From Alginatibacterium sediminis (GTDB lineage: Bacteria > Pseudomonadota > Gammaproteobacteria > Enterobacterales > Celerinatantimonadaceae): 64,000 nucleotides of DNA. The position numbers and the translations under genes were made by a program. Positions 19,719 through 29,941 of this stretch are shown in pieces; the first letter of the stretch is position 1, and each line of letters opens with the position of its first letter. The notes under the pieces are model-generated. The model made no database searches. It was not told the DNA's origin and worked only from the letters and a program-made list of their open reading frames with translations. The stretch spans positions 1 to 64,000 of the forward strand of contig NZ_RAQO01000008.1 of NCBI RefSeq assembly GCF_003610775.1. The letters run 5' to 3'.

Positions 19719-22136
19719 TTAGAAAGAGTTACCAATATTAAATGAAAATACTTCAGTACGGTCGCCTGGGTATTTCTTAAGTGGTTGTGCCAACGAAAAG
19801 ACCAAAGGCCCCATCGGTGAAATCCATTGCACAGATACGCCTACTGCCGCACGGATATTAGTCGGTGAACTATAGTCATATAGATCTTGGCAGTTTTGAG
19901 TACAAAGTGCTTTGTATCTCTCATAGTCAAACTTGGTATCCCAGGCACTACCAAAATCAAAGTGGAATGAGGTACGTACTTGTCGAATATAAGACTCATC
20001 CAAGAAAGGTGTTGGTACAATAAATTCAACCGTACCAATCGCCATCGCATCACCACCGACACTACTATCAGTTACAGTGTAGTCATCGCCAATGACTTCG
20101 ATCCCCTTTGGACCAGCAGTGTTTGAGCGAAAGCCACGAATAGTTGAAAAACCACCGGCAAAATAATTCTCGAAAAACGGTAAAATGTGATCGACGCCAT
20201 CGCCAGTCTGACCATAGCCAAAACCATAGGCAGCACGTGCGCGCAGCATCACTACCCAATCATGATTTTCAGTAATTGGAAAATAGTGGCGGGTATCGAA
20301 ACTAGATTTAACAAACTGTAGTTCAGAACCAGGAACTGTCGCTTTAGAGGACAGGCGTTGGGTTGAACCCGCACTAGGCATCGTGCCATTGTTTAAGGTA
20401 TTGCGATCCCAGCCAAGGGTGAAATCCAAGGCAGTAAAGCCTAGGCGTCCATCTTCTTCTTCGTTTTCAGCATAAATATCCCAAAAATCAATCAACTGGG
20501 CATACTCGTTATTACGCGAGATGACATTGTTTTCCAAACCTAAGCTAGCATCTAGTCGGTTATATTCATTAATTGGGAAACCAAGCGTTGAACGCACACC
20601 TAGGGTGGTGTTGTTATAGTCTGCCACGTCATCTTCTTGCGCTTCGTAGTCAGAGTAATACACTCGCCCACCAAGACTGACGCCGTTCACCGTGAAATAA
20701 GGGTCTGTAAAGTTAAGACTAGCGTTCTTTGAGTACTTGTTGGTGTTTACATTAAATCCAGCACGATTTCCGGTACCCAAGAAGTTGTTCTGCTGAATCC
20801 CAGCAAACAAGCTAAAGCCCGAATCGGTACCGTAGCCAAAGCCACCATTGATATCACCCGATGCTTGCTCTTTGACCTTGATATCCACATCAACTTGGTC
20901 ATCACTACCCGGTAAGGGCTTTGTATCAACCTCAACAGATTCAAAATATCCGAGTCGATTTAACCGGCCACGACTTTGTTCAATCATACGGTTGGATAGC
21001 CAGGTACCTTCCATCTGACGCATTTCGCGACGTAACACTTCATCCTTCGTTAGCGTATTACCACTGAAGTTAACACGGCGTACATAAAAGCGATTGCCGG
21101 GCTCAACATTAAAGTTCAGTTTAACCGTGCGGGTTACATCATCAATATCAGGGAAGACATCAACTTTCGGATAGGCATAGCCAAAACGACCTAAATATTG
21201 CGATAGAACTTCTTCGGTTGCTGTTACTTCTGCACCGCTATACATATCGCCGGGTTCCAAAGTAACGAGTGCATTCATCTCCTCGCTTTTATCGAGTAGG
21301 TTACCGTTAAGAATGACTTCATCGATACTGTATACTTCACCTTCGTCAATATTGATGGTGATGTAGATGCCTTTTTTATCGGGCGTCAGCGCAACTTGAG
21401 TTGACTTAATATCAAAACGAACATAACCACGGTCAAAGTAGAAGCTTCGAATGGTTTCCAAATCCCCCGCTAACTTTTGGCTCTGATACTTTTTGTCTCC
21501 GAGCACGTTCCACCAAGCTACTGAGTCAGTCAGGCTCATTCGTTTAATGATTTCACCATCGGAGAAATCACGGTTACCGATTAGATTAATTTGCTCAATC
21601 TTAGCAGAGACACCTTCTTGGAAGTTAAAAGTGAGATCAACTCGGTTTCGCGGCAGTGGGGTTACAATAGCACTTACTTTGGCGCTGTATTTACCCGAGC
21701 TGTAGTAAAAGTCTTCGAGGCTTTTCTCGATATTGCTCAACTGCGTTTTATCGAGCGGCTCACCAACACTAATTCCAGAAGCAATTAGGCTTTGTTCGAG
21801 TTGCTCTTGTTTAATGTCTTTATTGCCTGAATAAGCAATATTGGAAATAGTTGGACGCTCAGTAACCCGTAAAATGAGCGTATTGCCATCACGTAAGGCT
21901 TCGATATTCTCGAAGTTACCCGAGCGATATAACTGCTTAATACTGTTACTTATGGTTTGGTCACTTACTGTGTCACCAACCCGAACTGGTATTTGCAGCA
22001 AAGCCGCACCCAGCGATACTCGCTGTAGCCCTTCGACCCGAATATCTTCAACTGCAAATTCTTGTGCAGCTTGTACATGGATAAGCGATTGCGACAGCAA
22101 CAGCGCTGCTGAAACTAAATACTTAAATTTAAACAT
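19719..22136 (-). CDS. bamA: outer membrane protein assembly factor BamA
   Basis: 805 residues from the ATG at 22136 (a TTG four codons earlier is less likely); E. coli is 810. Signal peptide ends at about VQA 21-23. Five POTRA domains cover roughly 25-425 (first begins [14 protein letters not shown]), followed by a 16-strand barrel with the conserved TIRGF motif of loop 6 and a C-terminal aromatic residue (NIGNSF). BamA is the core of the machine that folds outer membrane proteins. It lies 36 bases after rseP and 41 before skp. Confidence 0.97.
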   Translation of the reverse strand: MFKFKYLVSAALLLSQSLIHVQAAQEFAVEDIRVEGLQRVSLGAALLQIPVRVGDTVSDQTISNSIKQLYRSGNFENIEALRDGNTLILRVTERPTISNIAYSGNKDIKQEQLEQSLIASGISVGEPLDKTQLSNIEKSLEDFYYSSGKYSAKVSAIVTPLPRNRVDLTFNFQEGVSAKIEQINLIGNRDFSDGEIIKRMSLTDSVAWWNVLGDKKYQSQKLAGDLETIRSFYFDRGYVRFDIKSTQVALTPDKKGIYITINIDEGEVYSIDEVILNGNLLDKSEEMNALVTLEPGDMYSGAEVTATEEVLSQYLGRFGYAYPKVDVFPDIDDVTRTVKLNFNVEPGNRFYVRRVNFSGNTLTKDEVLRREMRQMEGTWLSNRMIEQSRGRLNRLGYFESVEVDTKPLPGSDDQVDVDIKVKEQASGDINGGFGYGTDSGFSLFAGIQQNNFLGTGNRAGFNVNTNKYSKNASLNFTDPYFTVNGVSLGGRVYYSDYEAQEDDVADYNNTTLGVRSTLGFPINEYNRLDASLGLENNVISRNNEYAQLIDFWDIYAENEEEDGRLGFTALDFTLGWDRNTLNNGTMPSAGSTQRLSSKATVPGSELQFVKSSFDTRHYFPITENHDWVVMLRARAAYGFGYGQTGDGVDHILPFFENYFAGGFSTIRGFRSNTAGPKGIEVIGDDYTVTDSSVGGDAMAIGTVEFIVPTPFLDESYIRQVRTSFHFDFGSAWDTKFDYERYKALCTQNCQDLYDYSSPTNIRAAVGVSVQWISPMGPLVFSLAQPLKKYPGDRTEVFSFNIGNSF

Positions 22137-22172
22137 ATAAACCAACAATCCCGTTGCTTTAGTTCTGAGCCC

Positions 22173-23525
22173 TTAAAGGCGCATAAAATCGTTAAAAATA
22201 GCCAGCGCCATTAAAGAAAATACTAATGCTGCGCCAATTTTGAAACCAAATTCTTGAATTTTTTCACTCACCGGCTTGCCACGTACCGCTTCTAAGGCAA
22301 AAAAGAACAAATGACCGCCGTCTAGAACTGGTAATGGTAACAAATTAATGATGCCAAGGTTGATACTAACCAGCGAAATAAATCCTAGGAAATAGACTAA
22401 TCCAAAATCCGCTGTCGCACCCGCACCTTTGGCTATTGATATTGGTCCACTCAAGTTATCAACCGATACGACACCGGTAATCAATTTACCTATCATCGAA
22501 AACGTTAGCTTTGTTAAGTCCCACGTTCTTTCCAACGCTTTTGCTACTGAACCAAACACGCCGTATTGCATTGAAAATTGATAGGACTCAGGATAGTCAT
22601 CGATTTTTGGCATCAAGCCAACATAACCTAAGGCAACATCGTTTTGCATTCGCGTTTTCGGGGTTAACTCGATGCTTAAAGTATCTAAACCACGTCCAAC
22701 TTCTAACTGTAAGCTAGTTTCTGGAGAGGCTTGAATCCATTCCACAAAGTCTTGCCAATGTTGCAGTGCTTCGCCGTTAATGCTTAACAGACGGTCACCC
22801 GGCTCTAGTCCTGCTTGCTTGGCTGCACCGTCGTCACTCAAGTTTGCAACTTCTAGATAGATGTCAGGCTGAAATGCAGTTAAACCGATACTCGCGATTG
22901 GATTAGGCTGATCACTATCAAGAGCCCACTGTGAAATGCTTAATCGGTGAGTTTTTAGAACTGAACTTGAAGGGTCTTGCGTTTTCACCTCAATCGACTG
23001 CCCCCCAAGATGACGCACCAAATTGAAATTAACCATCTCCCAGTCCAAAACCGTTTGACCTTCTATCTCAACGAGTTGCTGTCCTTGCTGTAAACCTGCT
23101 TGACCCGCGATACTCGTCGGTTCAATGGGACCCAAAATAGGCTTAACCGTAGGAACCCCAATAAGAAACATAAAGTAGAACGCTAATATCGCCAGCAAAA
23201 AATTAGCAATTGGCCCGGCAGCTACAACCGCACTGCGCTGCAATAAGGGTTTGTTGTTAAACGCAAGCTCTTGTTCGTCTTCGCTTAAATCGTCAACTCG
23301 ACCATCGAGCATCTTCACGTAGCCGCCAAGCGGGATAGCCGCTAAAACATATTCAGTTCCATCCTGTCCCGTTTTACGCCAAAGTGGTTTGCCAAAGCCC
23401 ACCGCAAAGCGAATCACTTTAACGCCACAACGTCTTGCTACCCAAAAATGTCCAAACTCATGAACTGTGACCAGTATTCCGAGTGTTATAACAAAAAAGG
23501 CGGTATTCCATAAAAACTCAAACAT
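22173..23525 (-). CDS. rseP: site-2 metalloprotease RseP
   Basis: 450 residues, exactly the E. coli length, from ATG at 23525; the extra upstream codon is TTG. Inner membrane zinc protease that cuts RseA in the sigma-E pathway and clears signal-peptide remnants. HEFGH at 22-26 gives zinc ligands H22 and H26 with E23; the third ligand D402 is in LPVLDGG. Two PDZ domains lie between TM segments (about 115-215 and 220-305; the second includes GLEPGDRLLSINGE). The ATG overlaps the dxr TGA by one base (TGATG). Confidence 0.96.
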   Translation of the reverse strand: MFEFLWNTAFFVITLGILVTVHEFGHFWVARRCGVKVIRFAVGFGKPLWRKTGQDGTEYVLAAIPLGGYVKMLDGRVDDLSEDEQELAFNNKPLLQRSAVVAAGPIANFLLAILAFYFMFLIGVPTVKPILGPIEPTSIAGQAGLQQGQQLVEIEGQTVLDWEMVNFNLVRHLGGQSIEVKTQDPSSSVLKTHRLSISQWALDSDQPNPIASIGLTAFQPDIYLEVANLSDDGAAKQAGLEPGDRLLSINGEALQHWQDFVEWIQASPETSLQLEVGRGLDTLSIELTPKTRMQNDVALGYVGLMPKIDDYPESYQFSMQYGVFGSVAKALERTWDLTKLTFSMIGKLITGVVSVDNLSGPISIAKGAGATADFGLVYFLGFISLVSINLGIINLLPLPVLDGGHLFFFALEAVRGKPVSEKIQEFGFKIGAALVFSLMALAIFNDFMRL

Positions 23526-24724
23526 CAATTAATCCTGTTAAGCCAAGCGCTAGAAAAGTTCCGCGCTTGTAGATCTAAAGCAAGTATTTCGGCAAGTGAA
23601 TTGACTTCAGTATTGGAGAACTCTTGCTGCAGCGCGGCATCTACCAGCTGACTAATCTGTAGATACGCAAGACGCTTATTTAAAAACGCATCCACCGCTA
23701 TCTCATTACTTGCGTTAAGCACTGTAGTTGCCGCCTGCCCTGAATAGCAAGCGTCGATTGCAAGCTTTAAACATGGGTAGTGTGCAAAGTCGGCAGCTTT
23801 AAAGCTTAGCTCGCCGAGCTCAAGAAAGTCTAAAGCCTCAACACCAGCGTTAATTCGCTCAGGGTATGCTAAACAGTTCGCAATAGGTGTCGCCATGTCT
23901 GGGCGCCCTAATTGAGCTAGTGTAGAGCCGTCATGGTATTGAACCATTGAATGAATGATTGATTGTGGGTGCACAATAACCTGAATTTGGTCTCTAGCGG
24001 TGTTAAAAAGGCGTTTTGCTTCGATATACTCCAAGCCCTTATTCATCATTGTCGCTGAGTCTACCGAAATTTTAGGCCCCATCACCCAATTTGGATGCGC
24101 TATGGCTTGTTCAGGTGTCACATGCGCCAGCTCTGATACCGGTGTATTTCGAAACGGTCCTCCAGAGCCAGTAAGCAATATTTTGCTAACCCCATGAGTT
24201 TTGAGTTCGCAAGAACCCAAACTATTTTGAATCGCTGATGGCAGACACTGAAAAATGGCATTGTGTTCACTGTCGACCGGTAATATTTGTGCCCCATAGC
24301 GCTGCGCTTGCTGCATAAACAGTTTGCCACACATCACCAACGACTCTTTATTGGCGAGCAATATAGTTTTTCCTGCTTCAACCGCACTTAAGGTGGGCTC
24401 CAAGCCGGCTGCACCAACAATTGCAGCCATAACATGGCTAACCTCAGGCTCACACGCCAATTCTTTCTGAGCTTGAGCACCGCACAGAACTTGGGTTCTA
24501 AGTCCCGCAAGCTCACAGTCTTGTTTTAGTCGCTGGGCTGCTTTTGCTTCGAGTAGGACCGCATATTGAGGGTTAAACTCTATACAAATTTTCAGCAGTG
24601 TGTCACTACTACTTTTTGCACTTACCCCAAACAATTCGAATTGTTCAAGGTTCTGCCTTAGTACTTTTAAGGTGCTTTGCCCAATCGAGCCAGTAGCGCC
24701 AAGAATTACCAGTTGTGACTTCAA
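23525..24724 (-). CDS. dxr: 1-deoxy-D-xylulose 5-phosphate reductoisomerase
   Basis: 399 residues from a TTG start at 24724 (E. coli 398). The frame is open 17 codons further, but that would lie inside cdsA; the TTG overlaps the cdsA TGA (TTGA), has GGA 7 bases upstream, and gives the standard N terminus MKSQLVILGATGSIG (first residue read as Met). Converts DXP to MEP with NADPH, the committed step of the MEP isoprenoid path. NADPH loop GATGSIG at 9-15; the metal/substrate segment is PVDSEHNA; LLTGSGGPF and NWVMGPKISVDSATMMNKGLE-type blocks follow (split by family spacing). Here it lies between cdsA and rseP, as in Pseudomonas, not before uppS as in E. coli. Confidence 0.95.
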   Translation of the reverse strand: MKSQLVILGATGSIGQSTLKVLRQNLEQFELFGVSAKSSSDTLLKICIEFNPQYAVLLEAKAAQRLKQDCELAGLRTQVLCGAQAQKELACEPEVSHVMAAIVGAAGLEPTLSAVEAGKTILLANKESLVMCGKLFMQQAQRYGAQILPVDSEHNAIFQCLPSAIQNSLGSCELKTHGVSKILLTGSGGPFRNTPVSELAHVTPEQAIAHPNWVMGPKISVDSATMMNKGLEYIEAKRLFNTARDQIQVIVHPQSIIHSMVQYHDGSTLAQLGRPDMATPIANCLAYPERINAGVEALDFLELGELSFKAADFAHYPCLKLAIDACYSGQAATTVLNASNEIAVDAFLNKRLAYLQISQLVDAALQQEFSNTEVNSLAEILALDLQARNFSSAWLNRIN

Positions 24725-25572
24725 TTGAGGATCCAGTGATAGTGACCGAATACAAAGATTGGTAAAGCCGAGCACAAGCTGTCAATTCGGTCTAAAATAC
24801 CCCCATGCCCGGGTAAAATACTACCACTATCTTTAATTCCGGCTTCGCGCTTAAACATGCTTTCCGCCAAATCACCAAACACCGAAGCAACCACTGTGAA
24901 CATTGAAATAAGTACGAAAACAGCTATTTGTTTAGCATCTAATTCAACGAAGCTAAAAATCGTTATCGCTACAATAACTCCAGCGACCAACATCCCTCCG
25001 AACAATCCTTCAATCGTTTTTCCAGGACTAACTTGTTTCGCTAACTTGTGCTTACCGAAACGCTTTCCAAAAAAGTAAGCTCCTGTATCTGCGGCCCAAA
25101 CTAAGAGTAATACGTACAATAGCCAGCCAGCTCCATCAATACTGCTTTCCGGATTTAGTTCTCGTAGATAAACAATGGACCAAAAGAAGGACAACAGGCT
25201 CATTAGGCCAAACAGCCATTTGACGCTTGGCCTAGCGTTCCAAAGGCTAGCACTTCGCGGATAGCTAAGTACTAGAATAATTGCCACTAGCCACCACACC
25301 ACGGCACTATCCAATATCGCAGAGAGCCAAGTATTATGATGGAGTTGGTCAATTGGAATAAAAACAAAGGTTACGGCGACAGCCGCAAACAACAGCAAGC
25401 TGACGGGCCAATTAATCAATGACGAAGAGCAGATCAATCGAGACCACTCGCGTGATGCAATGAGTAGCACCCCTGCTAGGCAGGCGATTAGCCCCCAGAT
25501 CGGTAGAAAGAATATCGCTATTAAAGCTAGCGGGGCCAATACTAAGGCTGTCAATACTCGTTGTTTTAACAA
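24721..25572 (-). CDS. cdsA: phosphatidate cytidylyltransferase
   Basis: 283 residues (E. coli 285), integral membrane enzyme with about eight hydrophobic segments. Makes CDP-diacylglycerol from phosphatidic acid and CTP for all phospholipids. The family signature is clear near the C terminus: SMFKREAGIKDSGSILPGHG followed by GILDRIDS. DTGAYFFGKRFGKHKL in the middle matches the other conserved block. ATG start at 25572, 25 bases after uppS. Confidence 0.96.
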   Translation of the reverse strand: MLKQRVLTALVLAPLALIAIFFLPIWGLIACLAGVLLIASREWSRLICSSSLINWPVSLLLFAAVAVTFVFIPIDQLHHNTWLSAILDSAVVWWLVAIILVLSYPRSASLWNARPSVKWLFGLMSLLSFFWSIVYLRELNPESSIDGAGWLLYVLLLVWAADTGAYFFGKRFGKHKLAKQVSPGKTIEGLFGGMLVAGVIVAITIFSFVELDAKQIAVFVLISMFTVVASVFGDLAESMFKREAGIKDSGSILPGHGGILDRIDSLCSALPIFVFGHYHWILN

Positions 25573-25597
25573 ATCAAATCTCTTTTTGTTCGTTTAA

Positions 25598-26353
25598 CTA
25601 AACAGCCGTCGACTGCACTTGCTCGCCTGTGCATCCAAATCGACGTTCGCGATTAATAAATGCGCTCATAGCGTCAGTAAAGCAGTCTTCACCAAAATCA
25701 GGCCAAAGCGTGTCACAAAAATATAGTTCTGCATACGCCATTTGCCATAGCATAAAGTTGCTAATTCGGTGCTCTCCACCGGTGCGTATCATTAAATCTA
25801 CGTCAGACATTGATAATTTGTCTATACGCTGATTGATTGTCTCTTCAGTAATATCATGACTGGTGATTTCGCCACTTTCGATTTGCTTGGCTAAGCTTTG
25901 TACCGCGTTGCTGACATCCCAGCGCCCACCGTAGTTGGCTGCAATATTTAATAGTAATCCTTGATTTGAAGCCGTTGTAGCTTCAGCCTTTTGTATTTGT
26001 AACTGCAGTTTAGGGCTAAAGCCTGTGGTATCCCCAATTATTCTGAGTCGAACCCCGTGGCGGTCAAGCTTTTTTACTTCTCGCTCTAAGACAGTTAAAA
26101 ACAGCGTCATCAAGCCGCTAACTTCATCATCTGGTCGGCGCCAGTTTTCCGAACTAAATGCAAACAAGGTCAATTCGTCAATTTCAAGACGAGCTGCTAC
26201 GGAAACAGCTGCACGCACCGATTTAACACCTGCACGATGTCCAGAGACTCGCATTTTGCCACGTTGCTGCGCCCAGCGCCCATTCCCATCCATGATGATT
26301 GCAATATGTTTAGGTAATAAGTCGCGGTTTTTCAACAGCTCAGTTTCGGTCAT
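25598..26353 (-). CDS. uppS: undecaprenyl diphosphate synthase
   Basis: 251 residues from the ATG at 26353 (E. coli 253). The frame runs 22 codons further upstream but through a hairpin and without a ribosome binding site. Cis-prenyltransferase making the C55 carrier for peptidoglycan and O-antigen. [13 protein letters not shown] at 16-28 holds the catalytic aspartate D22; [13 protein letters not shown] and [18 protein letters not shown]-type blocks follow. First gene of the uppS-cdsA-dxr-rseP-bamA run. Confidence 0.96.
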   Translation of the reverse strand: MTETELLKNRDLLPKHIAIIMDGNGRWAQQRGKMRVSGHRAGVKSVRAAVSVAARLEIDELTLFAFSSENWRRPDDEVSGLMTLFLTVLEREVKKLDRHGVRLRIIGDTTGFSPKLQLQIQKAEATTASNQGLLLNIAANYGGRWDVSNAVQSLAKQIESGEITSHDITEETINQRIDKLSMSDVDLMIRTGGEHRISNFMLWQMAYAELYFCDTLWPDFGEDCFTDAMSAFINRERRFGCTGEQVQSTAV

Positions 26354-26370
26354 TCTTCTGCCTACGATAC

Positions 26371-26397
26371 AAAAATGCCGTGTCATATTACACGGCA
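26371..26397 (-). terminator. terminator-like hairpin between frr and uppS
   Basis: Minus strand: perfect stem TGCCGTGT / ACACGGCA (26376-26383 and 26390-26397) with a 6-base loop, followed by TTTTT (26371-26375). It lies only 18 bases before the uppS ATG, so it may be the frr terminator or a leader attenuator. A second imperfect inverted repeat (GCTGAAA / TTTCAGC type, about 26406-26445) lies upstream of it. Confidence 0.75.
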
Positions 26398-26485
26398 TTG
26401 CAGGAGCTGAAAACAGCAAGCGCCTCGAGCGCCTATAATTTCAGCTGTTTAGCGATTTAAAGCACGCTATTTGCTCAACTGCGGC

Positions 26486-27043
26486 TTAAACTTCAAGTAG
26501 CTCAGCTTCTTTAGTACTTAGCATTTCATCGATACGCTTCACCGCAGCATCGGTGATTTTTTGGATATCGTCTTGCGCGCGGTGATCGTCGTCTTCACTA
26601 ATTTCTTTTTCTTTTAGTAAGTCTTTAAAATCACCATTAGCATCGCGACGTATATTTCGAATCGCAACTCGGCCTTGTTCAGCTTCGCCCCTCACCAACT
26701 TAATTAAATCGCGACGACGCTCTTCGGTAAGCATAGGCAAGGGAATACGGATTACATTGCCGGCTGACATTGGGTTAAGCCCCAAATCAGAGGTCATAAT
26801 TGCTTTTTCTACAGCTTGAATAGCGGTGGTATCAAACACAGTTACCGTAAGTGTGCGAGAGTCTTCTGTTGATACATTACCGACCTGGCGCAAAGGCGTA
26901 GAGCTTCCGTAATAAGGAACCATAATCCCATCTAGTAAGCTTGGATGAGCTCTACCGGTACGGATTTTTGTCATCTGGCTTTTTAGCGCTTCGATGCTTT
27001 TATCCATGCGAATTTTTGCATCTTCTTTAATTTCATCAATCAC
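26486..27043 (-). CDS. frr: ribosome recycling factor
   Basis: 185 residues, identical in length to E. coli RRF, which with EF-G splits ribosomes after termination. [20 protein letters not shown] opening helix, [15 protein letters not shown], and [19 protein letters not shown] are family hallmarks. Lies 16 bases after pyrH and ends its cluster before the hairpin ahead of uppS. ATG start. Confidence 0.97.
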   Translation of the reverse strand: MIDEIKEDAKIRMDKSIEALKSQMTKIRTGRAHPSLLDGIMVPYYGSSTPLRQVGNVSTEDSRTLTVTVFDTTAIQAVEKAIMTSDLGLNPMSAGNVIRIPLPMLTEERRRDLIKLVRGEAEQGRVAIRNIRRDANGDFKDLLKEKEISEDDDHRAQDDIQKITDAAVKRIDEMLSTKEAELLEV

Positions 27044-27059
27044 AGCAGCTTCCTTTAGT

Positions 27060-27800
27060 TTAATCTTCGCTTTTAATATGGTGAATAGTTGTGCCTTCGT
27101 TTGACCCCATAATCACATCTTTCAGGGCGCCCGCTCGATTCATATTGAACACACGAATTGGCAAGTTATGGTCTCTAGCAAGGGTGAAAGCGGCTAGATC
27201 CATCACTTTTAGCTCTTTATCTAAAACTTCATTGTAATCTAATTCAGTATACAGCTTTGCATCAGGGTTTTTTACTGGGTCGCTATCGTAAACGCCATCA
27301 ACTTTGGTGCCTTTAAGAACAACGTCCGCTTCAATTTCAACTCCGCGTAAGCAGGCAGCCGAATCCGTTGTAAAAAAAGGATTACCAGTGCCTGCGGAGA
27401 AAATAACGACGCGACCTGATTTTAAGTTGCTAATAGCATCAGCCCAATTGTAAGAATCGCAAACACCTTTGAGTTCAATCGCAGACATGAGACGAGCGTT
27501 CACAAAAGCTCGATGCAAGGCATCACGCATCGCAAGTCCATTCATAACGGTTGCTAGCATTCCCATATGGTCGCCAACGACACGATTCATGCCCGCTTTG
27601 GCTAAACCTTCTCCACGAAACAAGTTTCCGCCACCGATAACTAACCCCACTTGGACACCCAGTTCGATTAATTCTTTGATTTCCAGAGCCATGCGGTCAA
27701 GTACTTTTGCATCGATCCCGAAGCTCTCATCACCCATGAGCGCTTCACCTGATAATTTCAATAAAATACGACGATAAGCTGGTTTAGGGTTAATACTCAT
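27060..27800 (-). CDS. pyrH: uridylate kinase
   Basis: 246 residues (E. coli 241), hexameric UMP kinase of the amino acid kinase family, making [16 protein letters not shown] near 11-23 is the ATP-binding start; [12 protein letters not shown], then [18 protein letters not shown], and the acceptor segment [13 protein letters not shown] follow. It precedes frr in the conserved rpsB-tsf-pyrH-frr order but is separated from tsf by a terminator, so a promoter in 27801-27921 is expected; I could not find a convincing one. Confidence 0.97.
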   Translation of the reverse strand: MSINPKPAYRRILLKLSGEALMGDESFGIDAKVLDRMALEIKELIELGVQVGLVIGGGNLFRGEGLAKAGMNRVVGDHMGMLATVMNGLAMRDALHRAFVNARLMSAIELKGVCDSYNWADAISNLKSGRVVIFSAGTGNPFFTTDSAACLRGVEIEADVVLKGTKVDGVYDSDPVKNPDAKLYTELDYNEVLDKELKVMDLAAFTLARDHNLPIRVFNMNRAGALKDVIMGSNEGTTIHHIKSED

Positions 27801-27921
27801 ATTAGCGACTCTCTTGTGCGAAATGGTGAACGATGTTGATAATCTTGTCTTAAATATAGAAATACAATTGCTAAGCCATCATATTGCTATATTTACGTAC
27901 GCAATGCCAAAAATAGGATAC

Positions 27922-27952
27922 AAAAAGGCTGTGGACAATGCCACAGCCTTTT
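27922..27952 (-). terminator. intrinsic terminator of rpsB-tsf
   Basis: Minus strand: AAAAGGCTGTGG / CCACAGCCTTTT stem (27941-27952 and 27923-27934) with a 6-base loop, the right arm running into TTTTT. It lies 6 bases after the tsf stop. Confidence 0.93.
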
Positions 27953-27958
27953 AAAGTC

Positions 27959-28810
27959 TTAAGCGCCTTTAGCAGCTGCTATTTGAGCAGCAACTTCAGC
28001 AGCAAAATCTTCTTCTTTTTTCTCGATACCTTCACCAACTTCTAGGCGAACAAATCCAGAAACAGTAGCCGATTTCTCTTTCAAAATAGCGCCAACAGTT
28101 TTCTTTGGCTCCATGATGAATGCTTGACCCGTTAATGATATCTCACCGGTGAATTTCTTCATGCGGCCAGTAACCATTTTCTCAGCGATCTCAGCAGGCT
28201 TACCTTCGTTCATTGCGATTTCGATTTGAAGCTTTTTCTCTTTCTCTACAACTTCAGCGGGTACGCTTTCAGGAGTAAGGTACTCTGGGTTCGAAGCAGC
28301 AACGTGCATTGCAACGTGCTTCAGAGTTTCAGCATCAGCTTCACCACAAACAGCAACACCAATACGCTCACCATGACGGTAAGAAGCGATATTTGCGCCA
28401 TCTAGGTATTGAACACGACGGATAGAGATGTTCTCGCCAATTTTACCAACAAGTACAACACGCTCTTCTTCAAAATCAGCTTTCAAAGTGTCGATATCAG
28501 TTTTAGAAGCAGCTGCCGCAGCGGCTACTTTTTCTGCGAATTCGTTAAAGCTAGCATCTTTTGCTACGAAGTCTGTTTGACAGTTGACTTCCAAAAGAGC
28601 AGCAAAGCCTTCGCCTTGCTTGATGATGATTGCACCGTCAGCAGCGATGTTACCAGCTTTCTTAGCCGCTTTAGCAGCGCCGCTCTTGCGCATGTTCTCA
28701 ATCGCAAGCTCAATGTCACCATTGGTTTCAGTGAGTGCTTTTTTACAATCCATCATGCCTGCGCCAGTGCGGTCGCGAAGCTCTTTAACTTGGGCAGCAG
28801 TAATTGCCAT
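27959..28810 (-). CDS. tsf: elongation factor Ts
   Basis: 283 residues, the E. coli length; nucleotide exchange factor for EF-Tu. N-terminal UBA-like domain and hallmark blocks [16 protein letters not shown] (11-26) and the TDFVA motif ([10 protein letters not shown], about 77-86) that inserts into EF-Tu. [11 protein letters not shown] marks the core. Follows rpsB after a stable intercistronic hairpin and ends at its own terminator. Confidence 0.98.
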   Translation of the reverse strand: MAITAAQVKELRDRTGAGMMDCKKALTETNGDIELAIENMRKSGAAKAAKKAGNIAADGAIIIKQGEGFAALLEVNCQTDFVAKDASFNEFAEKVAAAAAASKTDIDTLKADFEEERVVLVGKIGENISIRRVQYLDGANIASYRHGERIGVAVCGEADAETLKHVAMHVAASNPEYLTPESVPAEVVEKEKKLQIEIAMNEGKPAEIAEKMVTGRMKKFTGEISLTGQAFIMEPKKTVGAILKEKSATVSGFVRLEVGEGIEKKEEDFAAEVAAQIAAAKGA

Positions 28811-28842
28811 TGTTTATTCCTCGGTCAGAGTGCAAATAAAAT

Positions 28843-28869
28843 CAGGGGGCGCCATAAATGCGCCCCCTG
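28843..28869 (-). promoter_or_regulatory. stable intercistronic hairpin between rpsB and tsf
   Basis: Perfect 10-pair stem CAGGGGGCGC / GCGCCCCCTG with 7-base loop, followed on the minus strand by ATTTTATTTG. It sits 44 bases after the rpsB stop. The interrupted T tract suggests partial termination or mRNA protection, which would set the S2 to EF-Ts ratio; a similar attenuating structure is known between rpsB and tsf in E. coli. Confidence 0.8.
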
Positions 28870-28913
28870 TAAACCATCCAGATGTATCTGGTTACTAAGG
28901 AGCGAAGCCCTTA

Positions 28914-29648
28914 TTATTCAGCCGCTTCTTCGACGAAACCGTCTTCTTCAGCTTGAACAACGATGTCTTCTTGACGACCTTCAACAATGTTTGCTGCAGC
29001 CGCGCCCAAGTACAATTTAATTGCACGAATCGCATCGTCGTTTCCAGGAATAACGTAATCTACGCCATCAGGAGCAGAGTTAGTATCAACAACACAAATA
29101 ACAGGAATACCTAGGTTATTTGCTTCTTTAATTGCAATGTGCTCGTGTTCAGCATCGATTACAAAAAGAACGTCAGGCAAGCCGCCCATGTTTTTGATAC
29201 CGCCAAGGCTTTTCTCAAGTTTTTCCATTTCGCGAGTACGCATAAGCGCCTCTTTCTTGGTCAATTTCTCGAAAGTGCCGTCTTGGCTTTGTGCTTCAAG
29301 TTCTTTCAAACGTTTGATCGATTGACGAACTGTTTTCCAGTTAGTGAGCATTCCGCCCAACCAACGATGATTAACATAGAATTGGTCTGCACCTAGTGCA
29401 GCTTCTTTCACTGCATCACCAGCAGCGCGCTTAGTACCTACGAAAAGAATTTTTCCTTTTTTAGATGCAACAGACTTAATTACGCCCATAGCTTCATTGA
29501 ACAAAGGAACAGTTTTTTCTAGGTTGATGATATGAACCTTGTTACGTGCACCGAAAATGAAAGGCTTCATTTTTGGGTTCCAGTAACGAGTTTGGTGTCC
29601 AAAGTGTACGCCAGCTTGGAGCATATCGCGCATTGATACGTTTGCCAT
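28914..29648 (-). CDS. rpsB: 30S ribosomal protein S2
   Basis: 244 residues (E. coli 241). Opens [20 protein letters not shown] and carries the [20 protein letters not shown] and [17 protein letters not shown] family blocks; the C-terminal tail is acidic ([13 protein letters not shown]). Heads the rpsB-tsf transcript, with AGAGGA 9 bases before the ATG, a ~150-base leader and an extended -10 promoter. Divergent from map. Confidence 0.98.
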   Translation of the reverse strand: MANVSMRDMLQAGVHFGHQTRYWNPKMKPFIFGARNKVHIINLEKTVPLFNEAMGVIKSVASKKGKILFVGTKRAAGDAVKEAALGADQFYVNHRWLGGMLTNWKTVRQSIKRLKELEAQSQDGTFEKLTKKEALMRTREMEKLEKSLGGIKNMGGLPDVLFVIDAEHEHIAIKEANNLGIPVICVVDTNSAPDGVDYVIPGNDDAIRAIKLYLGAAAANIVEGRQEDIVVQAEEDGFVEEAAE

Positions 29649-29797
29649 TTTTTAGTTTCCTCTTGGGGTTAGGCCTCCACGCATCCCTCTAGTCCGACTA
29701 TCAGCGTTTAAAGCAACGCCTTAGCACCCCGGCCGAGGTAATGATACGTGTGTGTGATTAAAGTAAAGTTTCAAAGTCATGAGAACTTCATGCTTCG
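29649..29797 (-). promoter_or_regulatory. rpsB mRNA leader, probable S2 autoregulatory element
   Basis: The 149-base untranslated leader is rich in conserved-looking paired segments: GGTGCTAAGGCGTTG, GGACTAGAGGGATG and GGAGGCCTAACCCC on the minus strand. In E. coli and other gammaproteobacteria free S2 represses its own operon through a structured rpsB leader; this stretch is in the same place. I have not shown the fold. Confidence 0.5.
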
Positions 29798-29803
29798 GCG
29801 CGC

Positions 29804-29812
29804 TTTATACCA
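29804..29812 (-). promoter_or_regulatory. rpsB extended -10 promoter
   Basis: Minus strand: TGG-TATAAA followed by GCGCGCC. The TGN extension plus TATAAA compensates for a weak -35 (TTTATT, 17 bases upstream), and the G+C discriminator is typical of ribosomal promoters under ppGpp/DksA control. Confidence 0.6.
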
Positions 29813-29875
29813 TATCCACCAAGCCGAATAAAGTAACAAATGGAAACTTCTTGGGGCTTGCTATGTTGCGCAAGC

Positions 29876-29905
29876 TTGGCATTGCATTTAGGCCTGGGTT
29901 ACACT
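29876..29905 (+). promoter_or_regulatory. candidate map-glnD-dapD promoter
   Basis: -35 TTGGCA (29876-29881, 5 of 6), 18-base spacer, -10 TACACT (29900-29905, 4 of 6), ending about 37 bases before the map ATG. Confidence 0.5.
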
Positions 29906-29941
29906 GGTCGGCTTTAGTCAACTACCTGTAAAGAAAACGCT

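Noticed and set aside
23525-24775. Longer N terminus for Dxr (17 additional codons)
   Set aside because: The extra residues come from the 3' end of cdsA in another frame, and family length and NADPH-loop position fit the TTG at 24724.
28409-29020. 203-codon open frame on the plus strand, antisense to tsf and rpsB
   Set aside because: It lies opposite two highly conserved translation genes, has no ribosome binding site and no recognisable motif. Its length follows from the codon bias of the genes below it.
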